In this document: positions 25,853 through 32,495 of the stretch, piece after piece
How positions within the stretch are numbered: position 1 is the stretch's first letter
Layout of the letters: every line of letters begins with the position of its first letter
Source of the DNA: Bacteroidales bacterium
Lineage (GTDB): Bacteria; Bacteroidota; Bacteroidia; Bacteroidales; P3
Reading direction: 5' to 3'
Assembly (NCBI GenBank): GCA_017550405.1
Contig: JAFZPH010000002.1
Coordinates: 1-34,814, forward strand
Length of the DNA stretch: 34,814 nucleotides
The notes under the pieces: model-generated
The model's input: only the letters and a program-made list of their open reading frames with translations
Told to the model about the DNA's origin: nothing
Database searches by the model: none
Position numbers and translations under genes: made by a program

Positions 25853-25896
25853 TTTTGTACCGATTTGGAGTTACACTCCAAATCGGTACAAAATTA
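25853..25896 (-). promoter_or_regulatory. promoter embedded in a 19-bp inverted repeat upstream of the AAA ATPase
   Basis: Arms 25853-25871 and 25875-25893 are perfectly inverted with a 3-base centre (TAC); each arm contains ACCGATTTGGAG or its complement. On the minus strand the -7 element TAATTTTG (25896-25889) overlaps the right arm, and the start of transcription would fall near 25882 within it. The repeat could be an operator, or a 5' hairpin ending 13 bases before the ATG. Confidence 0.65.
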
Positions 25897-25993
25897 CACA
25901 AAATAATTTATATACAGAAAAAAAAATGCAAGTAAATACAGGGTCTTGCAATCCGCCATCACATCGACCCACTATGTGTTTATAGAGAACAGA

Positions 25994-26039
25994 GAATTAC
26001 AAATCCATTTCTCAATCGTGGCGAATTACAAATCCGCCA
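25994..26039. repeat. direct repeat GAATTACAAATCC, second copy within a hairpin
   Basis: GAATTACAAATCC occurs at 25994-26006 and 26023-26035. The second copy is framed by GTGGCG and CGCCAC, a 6-bp stem. It lies in the 289-base gap between the ATPase start and the hydE stop, which otherwise holds only TCTATC-rich short repeats near 26090-26120 and no gene. Confidence 0.6.
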
Positions 26040-26128
26040 CAACGAACCACAACAAGCGAACATCCGCCGCGTCGGGGCTTCCCCTCCTATCATATCTATC
26101 AAATCTATCCTATCATCCTATACCCCAA

Positions 26129-27163
26129 TTACTCCTTGTAGTCCCCGCGGTCCACGACACTCTCGAAGCCTATCTTGCGGATGCGTTGCTCGGTGCAGGC
26201 ACGACACTCTGCCGCTTCCTCTCCTGTGCATATCTTGTTGTCGTATATAGCGTAGTCCTTCCGATGCGTGCGAGGCGACAGGTTGGGCATCACAACATTG
26301 GCGCCAAACTGGATGCCGAGTTCTCGTCCGCGGGGGTGAAGGGTGCCGAGGGCTGTCGTAGCGGGCAGCAGCACACGGGGATGCAGCAACCTGATCAATG
26401 CCAGTAGTCGCAGGGTCATCTCCACTGTGCCGTTGGGGTATCCCTCGAAGGGGGTGTTGTGCGTAGAGACAAAGGGACCGATGCCCACCATGTGCGGCTG
26501 GAAGGAGCGTATGAACTGCAGGTCGGCATACAGCGTGTCAATGGTCTGGAACGGTGACCCCACCATAAACCCGCAGCCCACCTGATAACCTATCTCCTTC
26601 AACGCCTGAAGGCAGTCCATCCTATGCTGCCACGACATCTCGGCGGGGTGCAACTTGCCGTAATGCTCCGCGTCGGCGGTCTCGTGGCGCAGCAGATAGC
26701 GGTTGGCACCCGCGTCAAACAGTGCCTGATAGCTCTCGCGGCTCCGCTCACCCAGCGACAGCGTGATGGCGCAGTCGGGGTACTTCTGCCGCACGGTGGA
26801 AACAATGCGGCACATCCGCTCGTCGTTAAACCAGCCGTCTTCCCCACCCTGCATCACGAAGGTGCGGAAACCAAGCTTATAGCCCGTCTCGCAGCAGTCG
26901 TATATCTCCTCTTCCGTCAGGCGGTAGCGCACAGCCTCCTTGTTGCTGCGCCGCAGCCCGCAATAGAGGCAGTCGTTGCGGCAATAGCTGGAGAGCTCAA
27001 TCAGCCCGCGCATGAAAATCTTGTTGCCATACACGGCATCGGCCTCGGCACGTGCTGCCTGTCTGAGATACTCTATAGCCTCCCGGTTGTCGGTAGTGAG
27101 TATCAACTCCAGATCCTCGCGCGTAATATCCCGCTGCTCTTTTATCTTGTCAATAATATTCAT
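26129..27163 (-). CDS. hydE: [FeFe]-hydrogenase H-cluster maturation radical SAM protein HydE
   Basis: 344 residues. Radical SAM cysteines C61-x3-C65-x2-C68 in SYCRNDCLYCGLRR ligate the [4Fe-4S] cluster. The second-cluster cysteines C312, C320 and C323 have the C-x7-C-x2-C spacing of Thermotoga HydE. Further signature: MQGGEDGWFNDE, SLGERSRESY and NVVMPNLSP. HydE makes a precursor of the H-cluster diiron subsite together with HydF and HydG, which are not in the window. Its presence means the organism should encode a [FeFe]-hydrogenase and live anaerobically. Start ATG at 27163, directly downstream of an octamer array. Confidence 0.96.
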   Translation of the reverse strand: MNIIDKIKEQRDITREDLELILTTDNREAIEYLRQAARAEADAVYGNKIFMRGLIELSSYCRNDCLYCGLRRSNKEAVRYRLTEEEIYDCCETGYKLGFRTFVMQGGEDGWFNDERMCRIVSTVRQKYPDCAITLSLGERSRESYQALFDAGANRYLLRHETADAEHYGKLHPAEMSWQHRMDCLQALKEIGYQVGCGFMVGSPFQTIDTLYADLQFIRSFQPHMVGIGPFVSTHNTPFEGYPNGTVEMTLRLLALIRLLHPRVLLPATTALGTLHPRGRELGIQFGANVVMPNLSPRTHRKDYAIYDNKICTGEEAAECRACTEQRIRKIGFESVVDRGDYKE

Positions 27164-27170
27164 AAACCAA

Positions 27171-27286
27171 TGATTGTTTGATTGCTTGAATACTTGAATG
27201 CTTGAATGTGTTAATTCGTGAATGTGTTAGTCAATGTGTTAACGTGTTAATGTGTTAGATGTTGATATGTTGGATGTTGATATGAT
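27171..27286 (-). repeat. octamer-repeat leader of hydE
   Basis: On the minus strand, from the hydE side: TCAAGCAT, TCAAGTAT and TCAAGCAA units, then TAACACAT, TCACGAAT, a 12-base TAACACATTGAC unit, TAACACGT and TAACACAT, and last CATATCAACAT-type units. These 8-base steps (with occasional 12-base steps) fill the space from the start codon to 27286. The same units occur at 30358-30601 on the other strand. Confidence 0.8.
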
Positions 27287-27293
27287 GCGAGCC

Positions 27294-27366
27294 GTATAAA
27301 CTTATCAACGTATAAACTTATCCACAGTATTCACGAATTAACGCATTAACACATTCACACATTCAT
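27294..27366. repeat. 16-bp tandem pair and inverted octamer array after the HMA gene
   Basis: GTATAAACTTATCAAC (27294-27309) is followed by GTATAAACTTATCCAC (27310-27325), two 16-base copies (2 x 8). TTATCCACA at 27318-27326 matches the DnaA-box consensus. From 27331 to 27365 plus-strand octamers (TAACGCAT, TAACACAT, TCACACAT) run into the HMA stop codon; they are inverted relative to the hydE leader array, so the two can pair as a hairpin. Confidence 0.65.
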
Positions 27367-27689
27367 CCTTTCTTTTTATCCACCGGCCGGTCGCTCAACA
27401 CCTTCACCTCGTAGCCGATCTTGGCAAAAGCTGCCGTCAGCTTCTTCACGTCGGTCTTGGAGGCATCGTAGGTGATAGTCACCTGCTGTTTCTCAATATT
27501 GGTTTCAATCTTCCGTACACCCGACTCAAAGCGGATGTTCTCCTTGATTTTCTTCTCGCAGTTCTGGCAATGCATCTCGGGATTGGTGGTCACCACCAAC
27601 ACACGCATCTCCTTTTTACCGCCGCTCGTATGGGCGGAAACTCCAATGGCAACAAACAGCGCCATCATGATCATCAATAAACGTTTCAT
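27363..27689 (-). CDS. secreted heavy-metal-associated (HMA) domain protein
   Basis: 108 residues. Signal peptide 1-19 (LLMIMMALFVAIGVSA). The mature protein is one HMA ferredoxin-like domain with the metal-binding loop M39-H-C41-Q-N-C44, helix EKKIKENIRFESGVRKIETNI, QVTITYDASKT and IGYEVKVL; the basic tail is KKKG. HMA domains bind Cu(I) or related soft metals through the two cysteines. As a periplasmic single-domain copy it would act as a metal carrier. Downstream of a TonB receptor and Cys-rich gene on the same strand, it fits a metal-handling set. The octamer array 27701-27831 fills its leader. Confidence 0.9.
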   Translation of the reverse strand: MKRLLMIMMALFVAIGVSAHTSGGKKEMRVLVVTTNPEMHCQNCEKKIKENIRFESGVRKIETNIEKQQVTITYDASKTDVKKLTAAFAKIGYEVKVLSDRPVDKKKG

Positions 27690-27700
27690 ATTATTTTAAG

Positions 27701-27831
27701 ATTAACGAATTAAAAGAATGTGTTATTGTGTGAATGTGTAAATGTGTGAATGTGTGAATGTGTAAATCGATTCACGAATTAACGAATTCAAAAGACTAAC
27801 GAATTAACGAATTAACGAATTAACGAATTCA
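27701..27831 (-). repeat. two-part octamer array between TonB receptor and HMA gene
   Basis: On the minus strand, starting within the receptor stop codon (27829-27831): five ATTCGTTA/TAATTCGT octamers with one longer insert, a GAATCGAT junction, then six ACACAT-type octamers (TTACACAT, TCACACAT, TCACACAA, TAACACAT), then TTTTAATTCGTTAATC to the HMA ATG. The 8-base step is nearly constant. The order of parts matches the porin leader at 30358-30601. Confidence 0.85.
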
Positions 27832-29832
27832 AATATTCACCCTCACCCCGGCGTAAGCCATGATGCCATGTACCGGTCCCCAAATCATGGTAGGTTCAAA
27901 CATATCGTTCCATGGGTCGTCGGCACAGAATACCGGGACAGGCTGACGGTAGTTGGTCAGGTTCTCGCCGCCCACATACACCGACACATGGCGGAAACGC
28001 CTCGTCACCTGTATGTTCAGCTGGGGATAGGCAGGGAAACGCTTATCCCACGACAACGCACCGTCGACCTCCCTGTAAGGCTTCGGCATCCGTCCGCCGC
28101 CGTTCAGCTGCAGGGTCACATCCACCTGTATCAACCCCATATAGGGCTTCCACGCCACGGTGAGCAGCCCTTTGTAGCGCGACGTGAGGGGCTTCTCCAT
28201 CAGCTGCCCGCCGTAGGTGCACTTCACATTGTTGTAGCGGTACGCCAGCATCAGCTCCAGCTCCTCGTCGATGTCTATCGACCCATCCACCTGCACGGTG
28301 TGCGAGAACGACTTCCCTTTCAGCATGCCGATACTTATCTTCTTCGGGTCGCTGTCGTAATCCACCACCAGCTGGTTGATGAAATTCGTGTAATAATACT
28401 CGGCATTCAGCTTCAGGGTCTGCTCGCCCACGGGGATATAGAACGCCGCCGACACACCGCTGTTCCACGCCTCCTCCATCCGCAGGTCCTCGTCCACCGT
28501 CACATCGCGGCCCGAAGCCAGCAGGTAGTGGTTCTCTGCCCAGGCGTGGGGCGAACGGTAGCCCTTGCCTGCCGACAGGCGCAAGGTCATCATGTCCGAG
28601 ACCATCCACTTCGCATGCAGTCGCGGAGTGACAAACGTGCCGTACAGGCTGCTCCTGTCCACCCGCAATCCCGCCATCACCGTCAACCGGTGCGACGGCT
28701 TGTAGGTGTATTCAGCATACGCTCCCGGCACCACCTCGGGCTGTTGGTCCATCAAAAGGTATCCACCCACCATGCCTTCCGGCACCCGGACCGGCCACAC
28801 CCGCTCATCTTTTCCTTGTGCCAACAGACTGAACCCTGCCGACAGCTGGTGACGCTCGTTGAACTCGTGTTCAAGCATCAGCCGAGCATACAGGTCCCTG
28901 TTCTTGGTGGAGTAGGTACGCCGGCCGAACTCCCCCTGCAGGCCGTACAGGCTGCCCGTGGCCATCAGGGCGAGATTGGTGTTATGCGCATAGTCCAGCA
29001 GCACGGCATGCTTCATATACGCCTCCACGCGGTCGGCGTCAAGTTTCACACGGAAGGGGTTGTCCGAGACGCCCTTCATCTGGCCGCCCTCGCGCTCCTC
29101 GCGCATCAAGCCGATACCGCCGTGGAAGATATAGCGGCCGTTGACGTACTTCCAACGGTTCTGCACATGCCACTGGCCGATAGCCGGCGAGTCGTGCCAG
29201 CCATCCTTGTTCATGTCGTGGTGCAGCCAGTCTTTCTCGCCATGCAGCAGCAGCTCGGTGCTCAGATGTTTGTTCAGGTGGATGTTCGCCACCGCATTCC
29301 CTTCGGTCTTCAGGCGGCTGTCGGTATACAGGTTGATGTCCACGCCCTGTTCTTTGTCGGGCTTCAGATACTCCACGTCAATCTGTCCGGTGATGCTCTG
29401 GAAGCCGCTCTTCACGCTCGACGCCCCCTTGCTCACGGCGATGCTGTTCATCCACGCCCCGGGCACATAGTTCAACTCATACGGCGACGCTGCCCCTGCA
29501 AAGCAGGGCAGATTCTCTATCAGCAGCTGCACATACTGGCCGCTCAGCCCCAGCAGCTTGATTTGGCGGGCGCCCACAGCGGCGTCGCTGTAGTTCACGT
29601 CCACGCTGGGATTGGCCACAAAACTCTCGCCGAGGTTGCAGCAGGCGGCACGGAACAGCACCTCCTGCCCCATCTTCTGCCCGTTCTCGGCACCGCCGAG
29701 GCGGCTCAAACCCTCGGCCTTCGACCTCACGCTCACCTCTGTGAGCGTCTTCCTCTGCACTGTATCCCTCTGCTGAGCCTGCAGACTCAACAAAAGGGTG
29801 CTCATAATAATCAAAACAACGATTTTCTTCAT
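27829..29832 (-). CDS. TonB-dependent receptor (candidate metal or metal-chelate transporter)
   Basis: 667 residues from the ATG at 29832 (MKKIVVLIIMST); the earlier in-frame start lies in the heptamer array. Signal peptide to about residue 20, TonB-box-like TLTEVSV at about 29-35, plug domain with CCNLGESFVANPSVDVNYSDAAVGARQIKLLGL and GAWMNSIAVSKGASSV, and then a 22-strand-type barrel rich in alternating aromatic strands, ending AYAGVRVNI. It lacks the N-terminal carboxypeptidase-like domain of SusC receptors. The CCN...NPSVDV plug subtype sits next to HMA proteins in other Bacteroidota, as here. Import of a metal chelate is an inference from context. Confidence 0.92.
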   Translation of the reverse strand: MKKIVVLIIMSTLLLSLQAQQRDTVQRKTLTEVSVRSKAEGLSRLGGAENGQKMGQEVLFRAACCNLGESFVANPSVDVNYSDAAVGARQIKLLGLSGQYVQLLIENLPCFAGAASPYELNYVPGAWMNSIAVSKGASSVKSGFQSITGQIDVEYLKPDKEQGVDINLYTDSRLKTEGNAVANIHLNKHLSTELLLHGEKDWLHHDMNKDGWHDSPAIGQWHVQNRWKYVNGRYIFHGGIGLMREEREGGQMKGVSDNPFRVKLDADRVEAYMKHAVLLDYAHNTNLALMATGSLYGLQGEFGRRTYSTKNRDLYARLMLEHEFNERHQLSAGFSLLAQGKDERVWPVRVPEGMVGGYLLMDQQPEVVPGAYAEYTYKPSHRLTVMAGLRVDRSSLYGTFVTPRLHAKWMVSDMMTLRLSAGKGYRSPHAWAENHYLLASGRDVTVDEDLRMEEAWNSGVSAAFYIPVGEQTLKLNAEYYYTNFINQLVVDYDSDPKKISIGMLKGKSFSHTVQVDGSIDIDEELELMLAYRYNNVKCTYGGQLMEKPLTSRYKGLLTVAWKPYMGLIQVDVTLQLNGGGRMPKPYREVDGALSWDKRFPAYPQLNIQVTRRFRHVSVYVGGENLTNYRQPVPVFCADDPWNDMFEPTMIWGPVHGIMAYAGVRVNI

Positions 29833-29843
29833 AGTTAAAAAAG

Positions 29844-29898
29844 TTCTCAATTTGACAATTCCCAATTCCCAATTCCCAATTCTCAATTCTCAATTCGT
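29844..29898 (-). repeat. heptamer array in the TonB receptor leader
   Basis: On the minus strand: GAATTGA, GAATTGA, GAATTGG, GAATTGG, GAATTGG, GAATTGT and AAATTGA, seven 7-base steps between the stop of the Cys-rich gene and the receptor start. It shares the TGAGAAT unit with the hairpin at 24644-24697. Confidence 0.8.
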
Positions 29899-30254
29899 CA
29901 AACCCTCATAACTATGTGATGAAGCCAATCCGACGGCGGACCGGTATCTACAACGGCAGCCATGGGCGATTTCCTTACATCGCGGCAACAAACAGCATCC
30001 TCCATGCTCTGGACAACGGCACACGGCACAGCGGCGCAAACCACCGGCTGCACATCTTGCTGCAACTCCGCTGTCGACACATGCAAAACCTTCACTGTCA
30101 TACAGCTGCTGCTCTTGCAGCAACCATCGCCCGACGGCGACACAAGACTTACATGTCCTGTACAAGAACACTTCTGCCATCCGATGCCTCCTGCACCGAA
30201 CAGCACCAGCACCAGCACAGAACAAGTAACCATGATATGCGACAGCCTTTTCAT
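29898..30254 (-). CDS. Cys-rich secreted protein, copy 1 (HYC_CC_PP-like)
   Basis: 118 residues from the ATG at 30254 (MKRLSHIMV). A hydrophobic leader (residues 9-25, VTCSVLVLVLFGAGGIG) is followed by C29-S-C31, GDGC45C46KSSSC51, C73, C78, CC at 89-90, and TGPP at 104-107. These are the landmarks of the Bacteroidota HYC_CC_PP-type proteins, though the His-Tyr before the first Cys is absent (QK instead). Nine cysteines outside the leader suggest metal binding, not disulfide structure, but this is inference. Immediately upstream of the TonB receptor on the same strand. Its 33-base leader is shared with the second copy (32114-32314). Confidence 0.78.
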   Translation of the reverse strand: MKRLSHIMVTCSVLVLVLFGAGGIGWQKCSCTGHVSLVSPSGDGCCKSSSCMTVKVLHVSTAELQQDVQPVVCAAVPCAVVQSMEDAVCCRDVRKSPMAAVVDTGPPSDWLHHIVMRV

Positions 30255-30260
30255 CGCCCC

Positions 30261-30287
30261 AATAACGTTAACCCTCCCATAATATTG
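30261..30287 (-). promoter_or_regulatory. conserved leader of Cys-rich gene copy 1
   Basis: On the minus strand CAATATTAT (30287-30279), 11 bases with a GGGAGGG run, and CGTTATT (30267-30261) lie 6 bases before the ATG. The second Cys-rich gene has the same two blocks at identical spacing (32347-32339 and 32327-32321). The Gly-rich-purine middle could be a ribosome-binding or regulator site. Confidence 0.6.
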
Positions 30288-30332
30288 CACAGCCCGAATG
30301 CTAAATATTCTCAAAAGATGAAAAAAAAGTAG

Positions 30333-30340
30333 TATATTTG
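30333..30340 (+). promoter_or_regulatory. -7 element for the porin gene
   Basis: Plus-strand TATATTTG fits TAnnTTTG. The predicted start near 30347 gives a leader of about 260 bases to the ATG at 30609, nearly all of it octamer array. Confidence 0.55.
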
Positions 30341-30357
30341 CAAAATAATTATAGGTT

Positions 30358-30601
30358 TGAATTCGCTATTTCGTTATTTCGTTAATCGACTAACACATTA
30401 ACACGTTAGCACATTGATTAACACGATAACACATTAACACGTTAACATTAACACATTGACTAACACGATAACACATTAACACATTCACACATTCACACGA
30501 TAACACATTGACTAACACATTAACGCATTCACACGATAACACATTGACTAACACATTCACACAATCACACAACATATCAACATATCAACATATCAACAAA
30601 A
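30358..30601 (+). repeat. two-part octamer array filling the porin leader
   Basis: Reading the plus strand: GAATTCGC, TATTTCGT, TATTTCGT, the junction TAATCGAC, then TAACACAT, TAACACGT, TAGCACATTGAT, TAACACGA, TAACACAT, TAACACGT, TAACAT, TAACACATTGAC, TAACACGA, and so on, ending with TCACACAA twice and CATATCAA three times. About 25 units with an 8-base step, interrupted by 12-base TAACACATTGAC units. It abuts the ATG by a few bases (CAAAAAAACACC). Confidence 0.85.
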
Positions 30602-30608
30602 AAACACC

Positions 30609-31937
30609 ATGAAAACACCACTCTGCATCATCGCCGCGCTGTTCCTGTTCCCCTTGGTCGCCACCGCACAGGACACCACCCAGACCACACGCCCAGACAA
30701 CCGACTCACCGCCGACCTGCAAATCTTGACCCGCGGAGAAATCCGCGACGGAGGACTATCGACCATCGAGTCCGAGGCCGCTCTTGGCGACCACGCCAAC
30801 TTCGTATTGGGCCGCGCCCGCCTCATCCTGGGCTTCGAGAAGTCTTATCTCTCCACAAAGGTCGACCTCCGCCAAACTGGCATCTGGGGACAGGCAGGAG
30901 GCACCTCGTTCAATGTCTATGAAGCCTGGGCCAAGCTCAACGCCCCCAACGGTCTGTTCCTGCAAGCTGGACGGCAGTCCCTCTCCTATGACGACGAACG
31001 CATCATCGGCCCCAACGACTGGGCCGTGGACGGCACCTCCCACGACGCGCTGAAACTGGGCTTCAAGGGCTACGGCCACAAGGCGCACCTTATCCTTGCC
31101 TACAACCAGAACGAGGAGAATATGACCAACGGCACCAGCTACTACACCGGTGGCGCCCTGCCCTATAAGACCATGCAGACCGCCTGGTATCATTACGACC
31201 TCCCCACCGCACCCTTCGGCCTTTCGCTGCTGATGATGAACATCGGCATGCAGGCGGGACTGCCAGGCAACAACGACCACATCGAATGGCAGCAACTCTA
31301 TGGCGGCTACGCCAAATATTCCCCGTCGCGATGGTCACTCGAAGCCTCCTACTACCGCCAGACAGGCCACAACGAAAAAGGCCAAGCCATCAAGGCATGG
31401 ATGGCCAGCCTCTTGGCCAGATGGCAACCCAGTAGCACCTTCGGTTTCAAGGCGGGCTTCGACTATCTCAGTGGCGACGACTACTTCGTGGTGCCGCAAG
31501 AAGGCCACATCGGACTCATCCAGCACGACACCCTCCGGGGCTTCGCTTCCGTCTTCGGCTCCCACCACCAGTTCTACGGCGCCATGGACTTCTTCTATAT
31601 CAGCACCTTCGTCCACGGCTTCTCCCCCGGACTGCAGAATGCCTTCTTCGGCACCAGCATCAAACCCATCGACAACCTGCGTGTGGACATCGACTATCAT
31701 TATCTGGCCATGAGCACCCGCCTGCGCGACATCGATATGGATATGACCCTCGGCCACGAAGTAGAGCTGGAAGCCGCCTGGCAAATAAAGGAAGACATCT
31801 CCCTCTCCCTCGGCCTCTCCTTTATGGTCGGCACCGAAACGATGCAACGCCTCAAACGCGCCTCCACCGACGGCCTCCTCCGCTGGACCTGGCTCTCCCT
31901 AAACATCACCCCCCGCATCTTCTCCAAAGCCTGGTAA
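30609..31937 (+). CDS. alginate-export-like outer-membrane porin
   Basis: 442 residues. Signal peptide 1-20 (ATA-Q). The rest is a barrel with many amphipathic strands; it has the alginate_exp-type features GRARLILGFEKSYLSTKVDLRQTGIWG, NVYEAWAKLNAPNGLFLQAGRQSLSYDDERIIGPNDW and DALKLGFKGYG, ending in W. Proteins of this type form wide 16-18-strand channels; the substrate is unknown in Bacteroidota and the alginate name should not be taken literally. Placed between the two Cys-rich copies on the opposite strand. Its leader is one long octamer array. A -7 element lies at 30333-30340. Confidence 0.87.
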   Translation: MKTPLCIIAALFLFPLVATAQDTTQTTRPDNRLTADLQILTRGEIRDGGLSTIESEAALGDHANFVLGRARLILGFEKSYLSTKVDLRQTGIWGQAGGTSFNVYEAWAKLNAPNGLFLQAGRQSLSYDDERIIGPNDWAVDGTSHDALKLGFKGYGHKAHLILAYNQNEENMTNGTSYYTGGALPYKTMQTAWYHYDLPTAPFGLSLLMMNIGMQAGLPGNNDHIEWQQLYGGYAKYSPSRWSLEASYYRQTGHNEKGQAIKAWMASLLARWQPSSTFGFKAGFDYLSGDDYFVVPQEGHIGLIQHDTLRGFASVFGSHHQFYGAMDFFYISTFVHGFSPGLQNAFFGTSIKPIDNLRVDIDYHYLAMSTRLRDIDMDMTLGHEVELEAAWQIKEDISLSLGLSFMVGTETMQRLKRASTDGLLRWTWLSLNITPRIFSKAW

Positions 31938-32113
31938 AGGAAAGACCTTATGTGGCAGTAAGAACACAAATAGGGGCGACAACCCCGGATAATAAAACAT
32001 TTCAAAAAACCCCTAATGGGTGACAGAATAAAATGCACGGTTTTCTTTCTCCCTTTTAGGGTTCAGCATCTGTCATTCATTACCATAGGTGATTTACTGT
32101 CCTCCCCCGTCAT

Positions 32114-32314
32114 TCAGACTGGCAATACACCCGACTCCAACAGCGAGGCCTTCTCGCCCAAGCAATCACCACCTCGGCAGCAACAGCCATCGTCCAGCAG
32201 GAGGATACTCACCCTCCCCGAGCAAGAGCAACGCTGGCATCCCATGCCCCCGGCCCCAAAGACCAGCAACAGGAACACCGCCAGCGACACCATGATATGC
32301 GACATTATTTTCAT
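32114..32314 (-). CDS. Cys-rich secreted protein, copy 2 (shorter paralogue)
   Basis: 66 residues. It aligns without gaps to copy 1 from the start: MKIMSHIMV against MKRLSHIMV, the FGAGG leader end, and cysteines at 29, 31, 45, 46 and 51 in identical positions. Extra cysteines are at 26 and 44, so the C-rich loop reads GCCCRGGDC. Seven cysteines in 66 residues. It stops at 32114, where copy 1 continues for 52 residues, so it is either a naturally short form or a truncated copy; the downstream frame reopens (MTGEDSKSPM) but ends after 16 codons. The leader is the same as copy 1's. Alone on the minus strand between two plus-strand genes. Confidence 0.7.
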   Translation of the reverse strand: MKIMSHIMVSLAVFLLLVFGAGGMGCQRCSCSGRVSILLLDDGCCCRGGDCLGEKASLLESGVLPV

Positions 32315-32320
32315 CTCTCA

Positions 32321-32347
32321 AATAACGCCCCCACCCAAATAATATTG
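32321..32347 (-). promoter_or_regulatory. conserved leader of Cys-rich gene copy 2
   Basis: CAATATTAT (32347-32339) and CGTTATT (32327-32321) on the minus strand, with 11 G-rich bases between and 6 bases to the ATG at 32314, match copy 1's leader in sequence and spacing. Confidence 0.6.
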
Positions 32348-32407
32348 TGTATCCTCTATGTAATTTCTTCCCTATTATATCATCCCAACAAATCAGAAAA
32401 AAGTTGT

Positions 32408-32415
32408 ATTTTTGT
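32408..32415 (+). promoter_or_regulatory. -7 element for the NACHT gene
   Basis: TATTTTTG on the plus strand fits TAnnTTTG; transcription would start near 32422, about 74 bases before the ATG at 32496. No clear TTTG -33 element. Confidence 0.5.
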
Positions 32416-32495
32416 AGTCAAGAAATTATATACAAAAACATTCCAGCACCCCACATAAAACACTAATATATAAACAATAGAACTACAAGAAGCTT

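Noticed and set aside
25839..25881. Longer form of the AAA ATPase starting at TTG 25881
   Set aside because: It would begin inside the inverted repeat and at the predicted transcription start; ATG 25839 begins the conserved fold.
27868..29838. 656-codon plus-strand frame opposite the TonB receptor
   Set aside because: Translation is rich in His, Gln and Arg with no domain. The receptor on the other strand has signal peptide, plug and barrel.
30390..30575. Small Cys/Val/Asn-rich open frame in the octamer array
   Set aside because: The translation only reflects the 8-base repeat read in three frames; no start signal or family.
27171..30601. Octamer arrays as a CRISPR array
   Set aside because: Units are 8 bases without spacers, no 25-40-base repeats and no cas genes.
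32016..32342. 108-codon plus-strand frame opposite Cys-rich copy 2
   Set aside because: The minus-strand copy aligns with copy 1 including its leader, so the plus frame is a shadow.
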